Below, piece after piece: positions 58,586 through 64,000 of a stretch of DNA of 64,000 bases; the first letter of the stretch is position 1; every line of letters starts with the position of its first letter. Source of the stretch: an uncultured Sutterella sp. (GTDB taxonomy: Bacteria; Pseudomonadota; Gammaproteobacteria; Burkholderiales; Burkholderiaceae_F); assembly GCA_900545335.1 (NCBI GenBank), contig UQYP01000011.1:10158-74157 (forward strand), in the 5' to 3' direction. The translations under genes were made by a program, and so were the position numbers. Below the pieces are notes generated by a model. That model made no database searches. It saw nothing but the letters and a program-made list of their open reading frames with translations, and was not told where the DNA came from.

Positions 58586-59092
58586 CTAATTATCTCTTCT
58601 CGGATCATCTCGTTTGCCAGGACGCCTGTCTTTCCTGTCTTTGGGTGGGCGCGGCGGTTTACGATGCTCGAGCTTTTTATCTTTTGGAGAACGAGGCGGT
58701 TTGCGTTTATCGGGTTTTCTGTCTTTGGGCGGTTTGCGATCATCTTTAAAGCGCTTGCGGTCCTGATCATCATCACGATCGCGCCGATCCTTGAAATCTT
58801 TGCCGTAACGTTCGCGTCGCCAATCACGCCCTTCTTTTTCCTGTCTGTAGCGCCATTCAAGCTCTTTGCGCCACTCATCTCTCGTATAGCGTTTGTCGTT
58901 TTGCCGGTCATAGTAGTAGCGACCGTCCCAACGGCCGTCCCTATCGTGCTTTTCCATGAAGTCACGCAATGAGCGGTCTGAAACATTGGAAAGCAGTTCA
59001 GCTAAAGGGCCTTTCTCTTGAGCCGCAGCGCTGCGGCCTAAAGTGGCTAAACCCACTAGCGAGGCGATAAATAATCTTCTAGAAAGACTCAT
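58586..59092 (-). CDS. Secreted, extremely charged low-complexity protein of unknown function
   Basis: 168 residues. A signal peptide (SLSRRLFIASLVGLATLGRS, then AAA) is followed by a short normal segment (GPLAELLSNVSDRSLRDFME). A tail of about 110 residues then consists almost entirely of Arg, Lys, Asp, Glu and Pro, with an imperfect repeat of R-K-P-P-x2-P-K-D-x-K (RKPPKDRKPDK, RKPPRSPKDKK, RKPPRPPKDRK). This tail must be disordered and strongly basic/acidic mixed. Binding to LPS, polyphosphate, nucleic acid or peptidoglycan are all possible; nothing in the sequence decides. It has its own terminator and stands alone. Confidence 0.72.
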   Translation of the reverse strand: MSLSRRLFIASLVGLATLGRSAAAQEKGPLAELLSNVSDRSLRDFMEKHDRDGRWDGRYYYDRQNDKRYTRDEWRKELEWRYRQEKEGRDWRRERYGKDFKDRRDRDDDQDRKRFKDDRKPPKDRKPDKRKPPRSPKDKKLEHRKPPRPPKDRKDRRPGKRDDPRRDN

Positions 59093-59337
59093 GACGACCT
59101 CCCGTGTGAATGGAATTCCTAAGCTTTATCATAAACGTGTTATTGGATTTGAATGATTAATTTTTGTTAATGACTTTTAAAAGAAGTCCAATAGGAGCAG
59201 AGCATTGTCAGGCAGAAGGTGTCGAAAGGACTCAATTTTTGTCCCATCACAGACAAAAGCGACTAGAATTAGCAAATTCACTCTTTAGTTTGGGTAAAAC
59301 TGAAGAAATCTATTTTTTATATAAAAAGAGAAAAATT

Positions 59338-61959
59338 ATGAAAACTTCGCAAATTCGCGAGACCTTTTTGAAGTTTTTCGAAAGTAAAGGTCATACGATT
59401 GTGCATTCCAGCCCCGTTGTGCCGGGTAACGATCCGACGCTTTTGTTCACAAATGCGGGCATGAACCAATTTAAAGATGTTTTCTTAGGGTTTGATAAGC
59501 GTCCTTACACCCGTGCAACGACTGCACAGAAGTGCATCCGCGCAGGCGGCAAGCACAATGACTTGGATAACGTCGGTTACACCGCCCGTCACCACACATT
59601 CTTTGAAATGTTGGGTAACTTCAGCTTCGGTGACTATTTCAAGCGTGATGCCATCAAAAATGCCTGGGAACTTCTGACCCAACACTTTCATCTTCCCCCT
59701 GAAAAACTGTGGGTGACGGTCTACGCCGAAGATGACGAAGCTTACGATATTTGGAATAAAGAAGTGGGTATTCCTGCCGAACGCATTGTTCGTATCGGTG
59801 ACAATAAGGGCGCCCGTTACATGTCCGATAACTTCTGGATGATGGGCGATACCGGTCCCTGCGGTCCTTGCTCAGAAATTTTCTACGACCACGGTGAAGA
59901 AGTCCAAGGCGGCCCTCCGGGAAGCCCGGATGAAGACGGTGACCGTTACATCGAAATTTGGAACCTTGTGTTCATGCAGTTTAACCGCGATGAAAACGGT
60001 GTGATGCACAAGCTCCCGAAACCCTCCGTTGATACGGGTATGGGTTTGGAACGTATCTCAGCTGTTTTGCAGCACGTGCACAGCAACTACGATATCGACC
60101 TTTTCAAAAATCTTTTGGCTGCAGTGCGCAAAGCTGTTGAAGAAGCAGGTGCAACCGATGTGGATCCCAACAGCCCCTCTTTAAAGGTGATCGCAGACCA
60201 CATTCGCGCCTGCACGTTCTCAGTGGCTGACGGTATTTTGCCGGGCAACGAAGGTCGTGCCTATGTGCTTCGCCGCATCTGCCGCCGTGCCATTCGCCAC
60301 GGCTATAAGCTCGGTGCCCGCAAACCCTTCTTTGCCGGTTTGGTCGACGCAGTCGTAGCTGAAATGGGTGCAGCCTATCCTGAAATCAAGAATCCTAAGA
60401 TTAAGACTGTTTTGGCTAAGGAAGAAGAGCGCTTTGCTCAGACTCTGGCTCAAGGCATGCAAATGTTGGATGAAGCCATTGCCGAAACGAAGGATGGTGT
60501 ACTTGACGGTAAGGTGGCCTTTAAGCTTCACGATACCTACGGTTTCCCCGTTGACTTGACGGCTGACGTTTGCCGTGAACGCAACCTGACGGTTGATATG
60601 GACGGTTTTGATGCCGCTATGCAGGAGCAGCGTGATAAGGCTCGTGCAAGCGCCAAATTTAAGATGGCAGCAGGCCTTGAATATAACGGTGCCGATACGA
60701 CCTTTACGGGTTACACCGAAACCGAACACAAGGGCTCTAAGGTGATTGCGCTTTATCTGGACGGCGAAGAAGTGCAGGAAGTGCCCGCAGGCGAAGACTG
60801 CGTGGTGGTGCTCGATGTGACGCCCTTTTACGGAGAAAGCGGCGGTCAGGTGGGCGACACCGGTGTGATGAAAAATGACACCTCGATTGTCCGCGTGATC
60901 GATACACAAAAGATTAAAGCAAAGGTCACGGGCCAACACGCTCACGTTGAAGAAGGTCACGTAAAGGTAGGTGATGTTTTTGATGTGACGGTTGATGCCG
61001 AACGCCGTGACAGCATTCGCCGCAATCACTCGGTTGCTCACTTGCTGCAATACGCTTTGCGTCAGGTTCTGGGTGATCACGTGCAGCAACGCGGCTCTTG
61101 GGTAGGCCCCGATGTGACCCGCTTTGACTTTACGCACACTGAAGCGATGACCGTTGATCAAATCCACGAAGTTGAGGATATTGTCAATCGTGAAATTTTG
61201 GCTAATGCCGAAGTCACTGTGCAGGAAATGCCGATTGATGAAGCCAAGAAGACCGGCGCTTTGATGCTTTTCGGTGAAAAGTACGGTTCTGTCGTGCGTG
61301 TGGTGAAGATTGGCCCCTCCTGCGAATTGTGCGGCGGCACCCACGTGGATCGCACGGGCGATATCGGCTCCTTTAAGGTTTTGAGTGAATCGGCTATTGC
61401 CGCAGGCATCCGCCGCGTGGAAGTGACCACCGGCATGAATGTTGTTGCCTTTACCCGTAAGGAAGAGGAAACAATTCGCGAAGTGTGCGCTGCTTTGAAG
61501 TCGCCAGTTGATGTGGTGACCGAAAAGGCCCACACGGTATTTGATACGGTTAAGAGCCTTGAAAAAGAAGTTTTGCGCTTAAAAGAAAAGATTGCGCAAA
61601 TGACGGCAGCCACTTTGGTGTCCGGTGCCAAGGACTTTAACGGCTACAAACTTTTGGTGACAAAGGTTGAAGGCATTGAAGCCAAAGCCCTTCGCTCAAT
61701 GGCCGAAGGCTTGCGTGATCAACTGGGCGAAGCCATTGTGGTTTTGGCCAGCGTCAATGACGGCAAGGTGCAGATCGTGGCAGGCGTCTCCAAGTCGCTG
61801 ATCGGTCGCGTGAAGGCCGGTGAGTTGGCCGGATTTGTTGCTTCCAAGATGGGCGGCAAAGGCGGCGGTAAGCCTGATTTGGCCATGGCCGGTGCTCCGA
61901 AGGCTGAAGGCTTGGCTGAAGCATTGGCCGGCGTTGAAGCTTTCCTTCAGAGCAAGTAA
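59338..61959 (+). CDS. alaS: Alanyl-tRNA synthetase
   Basis: 873 residues (E. coli 876). The class II aminoacylation core begins MKTSQIRETFLKFFESKGHT and includes HTFFEMLGNFSFGDYFK (motif 2 region) and GMGLERISAVLQ (motif 3). The editing domain contains the zinc-type motifs RRNHSVAHLLQYALRQVLG and CELCGGTHVDRTGDIG. The C-terminal DHHA1/C-Ala domain ends GGKGGGKPDLAMAGAP. The ATG at 59338 is the correct start; the frame is open to 59164, but the extra 58 residues have no counterpart. AAAGAG lies 7 nt upstream. It is followed 3 nt later by tusA. Confidence 0.97.
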   Translation: MKTSQIRETFLKFFESKGHTIVHSSPVVPGNDPTLLFTNAGMNQFKDVFLGFDKRPYTRATTAQKCIRAGGKHNDLDNVGYTARHHTFFEMLGNFSFGDYFKRDAIKNAWELLTQHFHLPPEKLWVTVYAEDDEAYDIWNKEVGIPAERIVRIGDNKGARYMSDNFWMMGDTGPCGPCSEIFYDHGEEVQGGPPGSPDEDGDRYIEIWNLVFMQFNRDENGVMHKLPKPSVDTGMGLERISAVLQHVHSNYDIDLFKNLLAAVRKAVEEAGATDVDPNSPSLKVIADHIRACTFSVADGILPGNEGRAYVLRRICRRAIRHGYKLGARKPFFAGLVDAVVAEMGAAYPEIKNPKIKTVLAKEEERFAQTLAQGMQMLDEAIAETKDGVLDGKVAFKLHDTYGFPVDLTADVCRERNLTVDMDGFDAAMQEQRDKARASAKFKMAAGLEYNGADTTFTGYTETEHKGSKVIALYLDGEEVQEVPAGEDCVVVLDVTPFYGESGGQVGDTGVMKNDTSIVRVIDTQKIKAKVTGQHAHVEEGHVKVGDVFDVTVDAERRDSIRRNHSVAHLLQYALRQVLGDHVQQRGSWVGPDVTRFDFTHTEAMTVDQIHEVEDIVNREILANAEVTVQEMPIDEAKKTGALMLFGEKYGSVVRVVKIGPSCELCGGTHVDRTGDIGSFKVLSESAIAAGIRRVEVTTGMNVVAFTRKEEETIREVCAALKSPVDVVTEKAHTVFDTVKSLEKEVLRLKEKIAQMTAATLVSGAKDFNGYKLLVTKVEGIEAKALRSMAEGLRDQLGEAIVVLASVNDGKVQIVAGVSKSLIGRVKAGELAGFVASKMGGKGGGKPDLAMAGAPKAEGLAEALAGVEAFLQSK

Positions 61960-61962
61960 ATC

Positions 61963-62190
61963 ATGCACTTTGATGAGCAGATAGACACCCGGGGCACGAA
62001 GTGCCCCATGCCGGTGTTAAAAACGAAAAAGGCATTGGCCAAGATGCAGACGGGTGACGTGCTTTTAGTGCTCGCAACCGATCCAGCCAGTGTGGCTGAT
62101 CTTGCTCAGTTTGCAGCTCAAACCGGTCACAAGATCCTCGCCCAGGAAAAAGTGGGCGAGGAGTGGCAGCACTACATTGAGCACAAGTAG
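61963..62190 (+). CDS. tusA: TusA/SirA-family sulfur-carrier protein
   Basis: 75 residues, single domain, with the active-site C-P-x-P as TKCPMPVLKTKKALAKM. TusA accepts persulfide sulfur from a cysteine desulfurase and passes it to tRNA thiolation or other sulfur pathways. The start is 3 nt after alaS. The alaS-sirA pairing occurs in Burkholderiales from memory. A tRNA-related role is supported by context, but assignment to TusA rather than a paralogue is less sure. Confidence 0.85.
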   Translation: MHFDEQIDTRGTKCPMPVLKTKKALAKMQTGDVLLVLATDPASVADLAQFAAQTGHKILAQEKVGEEWQHYIEHK

Positions 62191-62210
62191 CTGACTGCTG
62201 GCTAAAAGAA

Positions 62211-62249
62211 AAAACTCGATGCGAAGGATGCTTCTTATCGAGTTTTTTT
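62211..62249 (+). terminator. Terminator after tusA
   Basis: AAAACTCGAT (62211-62220) pairs with ATCGAGTTTT (62237-62246) with an inner GAAG / CTTC, then further T. Confidence 0.88.
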
Positions 62250-62283
62250 CATACAGTTTCTGAATTTCATACAGTTTCTGAAT
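62248..62283. repeat. Perfect 18-bp tandem duplication
   Basis: The 18-mer TTCATACAGTTTCTGAAT occurs twice with no spacer (62248-62265, 62266-62283). The second copy ends on the first base of the stop codon (complement) of the next gene. It looks like a recent slippage duplication. Confidence 0.85.
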
Positions 62284-63053
62284 TAATCAGCGCTCACATC
62301 ACCGAAGATGTCTACCCACATCGGCCACATCGTGCTGTAGGCCCAAGTAGTAATAAAAAAGCCGATTGGCGTCAGGATGAAAAGGGAAAAGTCCCCGATT
62401 CCCAGAGTATCCATAAGGATAATGACTGCGAGGGCACAGATAAGCGTCAAACCGAAAATCATGACAAGCAGCACAATAATCGCCAGCCAATTTCTCAAGC
62501 AGCCGAAAAAGGAGTAGAAAATGGCTTTACCGACTGTCATGTTTTTCCAGGTGATCAGTGCCGGCGCAAACCAGGTAGCCATTTGTCCCAAAGCGTAAAA
62601 AATCACTGTAACAATAGCTGCGGTCCAGGGGAAGTTCGCATAAACTGATGCCCAGTCAAGGCGCCCGTCAACGACTTTCCACTGGCTGACATCATCGACA
62701 GCCAAAAAGACATAGGCGTAATTCGCAATCAAAATAAAGACCGCGTAAATAACGCCAATACGCATTAAAAGAAAACGTTTAAGTTTGTCTTTAAATAAAT
62801 CAATGAGGATGCCGTAAAGCGGTTGACGTCCTTCGTGAGCGTCCTTAGTGCCTTGAATAATAAGCATTGTGCCGAAAGGCATGAAAAAAGCCGCCAGAAC
62901 AAGGCCAAAGAGGGGGAGCGCTCCCAAAGCAGTCATGGTGAAGACGTAAAAAATACAGACACTCACCATACCGAAAGGGGCTTGGCGGATAGCGCTCAAG
63001 CCCTCACGGAGCCACTTGACGGGTGAAGAAAAACTCGCGATGTGACCCTGCAT
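62283..63053 (-). CDS. BPSS1780-type inner-membrane protein of unknown function
   Basis: 256 residues with about six hydrophobic helices. The start SFSSPVKWLREGLSAIRQAP and an N-terminal run of small and aromatic residues are characteristic of the BPSS1780 membrane-protein group named from Burkholderia. Loops are short except the central KVVDGRLDWASVYANFPWTA. No catalytic or transport motif is visible. It lies 3 nt downstream of the DUF2782-like gene, with which it should be cotranscribed. Confidence 0.78.
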   Translation of the reverse strand: MQGHIASFSSPVKWLREGLSAIRQAPFGMVSVCIFYVFTMTALGALPLFGLVLAAFFMPFGTMLIIQGTKDAHEGRQPLYGILIDLFKDKLKRFLLMRIGVIYAVFILIANYAYVFLAVDDVSQWKVVDGRLDWASVYANFPWTAAIVTVIFYALGQMATWFAPALITWKNMTVGKAIFYSFFGCLRNWLAIIVLLVMIFGLTLICALAVIILMDTLGIGDFSLFILTPIGFFITTWAYSTMWPMWVDIFGDVSAD

Positions 63054-63056
63054 GCT

Positions 63057-63515
63057 CTAGAACCCGAAATTGATGAATTTAGGTGTTCCGAGCGTATCTT
63101 TACTGTGACCGGGGTTGGTGTTGGGACGGTCGGAGCGGTTTTCGATTGAGTAAGGAATCTTCGTGCTGCCAGGCGTCACAACATATTCCGTAATACGGTT
63201 ATTCTGATCCCGGATGGTTTCAATTTCCGTGCGTTGAGAGCGCTTGGCTACGCGGCCCTCTTCACGGTCTTTACGTGCCTTGGCATAGTCAGCGTCAGTG
63301 GGAGCCAAATCGGGATTGACTTCGTACTGACGGGCTTTTTCGGAAAACTTTTCATAAGAACCCGAACGACGGTCTGAATTCACATTGCCTTGAGCACTTT
63401 GAGCGTCTGCTTCACTGATTTGGGGCGGAGCACTGATGGGAGCTGCTGTGCAGGGAGCTATAGCAGCGCCTAAAAATAATCCGGTCAGGGCTGTTATTAA
63501 AAGAGTCTTTTTCAT
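63057..63515 (-). CDS. Secreted DUF2782-like protein
   Basis: 152 residues. A signal peptide (KKTLLITALTGLFLGAAIAP) is followed by a polar, low-complexity stretch. A short C-terminal beta-hairpin domain then reads RTEIETIRDQNNRITEYVV, with TPGSTKIPYSIENR after it. That last segment resembles DUF2782, a small periplasmic domain of Burkholderiales whose role is unknown. It is directly upstream of the membrane protein at 62283-63053 (3 nt), so a joint envelope function is possible. Confidence 0.68.
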   Translation of the reverse strand: MKKTLLITALTGLFLGAAIAPCTAAPISAPPQISEADAQSAQGNVNSDRRSGSYEKFSEKARQYEVNPDLAPTDADYAKARKDREEGRVAKRSQRTEIETIRDQNNRITEYVVTPGSTKIPYSIENRSDRPNTNPGHSKDTLGTPKFINFGF

Positions 63516-63679
63516 AATTTTTGCTCAACTGTGATGTTTCCAGTTTCTATTTTGATTATAGGTGGACGATTGTACCGAAGGGTAGAAAAAATACGAAAAA
63601 TCCTCAAATTTTTTGACAATCGTTGCAGTAGTTTGAGATATCCATTGCTCTATCGTAACGTTGGTTACGAAACAGACGG

Positions 63680-63720
63680 TTACCGCAAGTTCCGTAAAGC
63701 CTCGGCATTAAATGCCGGGG
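63680..63720 (+). mobile_element. IS200/IS605-type left end: TTAC site, AAAG guide and hairpin
   Basis: TTAC (63680-63683) is followed 12 nt later by AAAG (63696-63699), which touches the 5' foot of a strong hairpin (stem CCTCGGCAT pairs with ATGCCGGGG, 63700-63720, one G-U). In IS608, a family member, insertion occurs 3' of TTAC and the AAAG guide sits at exactly this place. The boundary is therefore probably 63683/63684; this rests on analogy. Confidence 0.55.
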
Positions 63721-64000
63721 ATATAAGGAACGCCAATGATAATTGGCTATTGTTCTAATCAAGATCGACTCTAAAACTTTGTAAAATATCAGCCTATGTT
63801 GTTCCGCCAAGGTTTTCTCTTTAAGCTTAAACCCAACGGCCGTCAAGCACGCCTGATGTCGCGCTTTGCCGGCTGCTGCCGCTTTGTATATAACAAGGGG
63901 TTAAGTTGGGCAAAAGAACAACATGAAAAGAAAACCGGCCAACACCCCTCCTACAAAAATCTTTCTGCTTTATTGCCTGATTGGAAAAAAGATCCTGAAA
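63684..64000 (+). mobile_element. IS200/IS605-family insertion sequence, left part, cut by window edge
   Basis: It begins after TTAC, includes the left-end hairpin, and carries the tnpB start at 63796. No room for a tnpA gene exists between the left end and tnpB, so within the visible part the element looks tnpB-only (IS1341-like). The right end and omega RNA lie outside the window. Confidence 0.6.
63796..64000 (+). CDS. tnpB: TnpB (IS605 OrfB) RNA-guided nuclease, N-terminal part
   Basis: The 68 visible codons begin MLFRQGFLFKLKPNGRQARL and continue through FAGCCRFVYNKGLSWAKEQ, the characteristic TnpB N-terminus (F-x-x-L-x-P...G-x-x-R-x-x-Y/F-N). TnpB proteins use the element's omega RNA to cut DNA, helping the transposon persist. 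The RuvC active site is outside the window, so integrity cannot be judged. There is no clear Shine-Dalgarno upstream of the ATG. The Arg-Phe-Val-Tyr-Asn block is intact. Confidence 0.9.
   Translation, partial: MLFRQGFLFKLKPNGRQARLMSRFAGCCRFVYNKGLSWAKEQHEKKTGQHPSYKNLSALLPDWKKDPE

Noticed and set aside
59164..59337. 58-codon N-terminal extension of alaS
   Set aside because: The family starts at the ATG at 59338, which has its own ribosome binding site.
60220..61533. 437-codon open frame opposite alaS
   Set aside because: The alaS reading is unambiguous; the reverse frame is His/Ala-rich low-information sequence typical of an antisense shadow.
1..64000. CRISPR array, tRNA, rRNA or prophage
   Set aside because: No regularly spaced repeats, no cloverleaf with a conserved T-loop and no phage structural genes were found by eye.

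Overview
The window looks like a chromosomal segment of an anaerobic or microaerophilic betaproteobacterium of the Burkholderiales, most like the gut Sutterellaceae (Sutterella/Parasutterella type). This is an inference from gene content and order. The order evidence is nit1-yhdP, divergent fur/bamE with recN downstream, zapA beside a ZapB-like gene, ppk-ppx, alaS-tusA, a Bug/TctC receptor and a BPSS1780-type membrane protein. Base composition is moderate (roughly 45-50% GC by eye), with AT-rich islands around the two autotransporter loci. An FNR regulator with all four cluster cysteines, hemN, menB/menE, a DcuC-family carrier and hydG point to oxygen-limited, menaquinone-based life. No rRNA, tRNA or CRISPR array was seen.

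Layout. 1-3.7 kb: the edge of an EamA transporter, then a DcuC-type carrier, an AbgA-like amidohydrolase and a MarR regulator in one operon. 3.8-5.2 kb: hydG. 5.5-9.5 kb: a DUF4143 ATPase converging on an autotransporter whose start region contains a C10 tract. 9.7-16.3 kb: phospholipid genes, nit1 and yhdP. 16.5-23 kb: glnE, a ferredoxin-NADP reductase, an unknown gene and bepA. 23-27.8 kb: menE, menB, a Bug receptor, a degenerate membrane sensor and a response regulator, all on the minus strand. 28-33 kb: an XRE regulator, hsp20, ppk and ppx. 33-40 kb: an MFS carrier, two universal stress proteins, tcdA, two poorly known genes and ettA. 40-45 kb: a subtilisin-type autotransporter behind an FNR box and a G9 tract, with a second DUF4143 ATPase converging on it. 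45-55.5 kb: mnmC, yecA-like, zapA, zapB-like, bamE, fur, recN, nadK, fabI, mltD and fnr. 55.7-63.5 kb: hemN, metC, an unknown secreted protein, alaS-tusA and two envelope proteins. 63.7-64 kb: the left end and tnpB of an IS200/IS605-family element, cut by the window edge.

The most striking signal is the pair of surface-protein loci. Both autotransporter genes carry a long G/C homopolymer where slippage should switch expression. In one it lies between a strong-SD ATG and the reading frame. The present length, C10, is out of frame; C9 would be in frame. In the other it lies between an FNR-like box and the presumed -10. Each autotransporter is also paired tail-to-tail with a DUF4143 AAA ATPase. 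Other items worth checking are a hairpin hiding the hsp20 ribosome binding site, an orphan hydG, four abutting inverted repeats at 36.9-37.0 kb, twin long palindromes at 57.2 kb, and a sensor/regulator/receptor cluster fused to the menaquinone genes.
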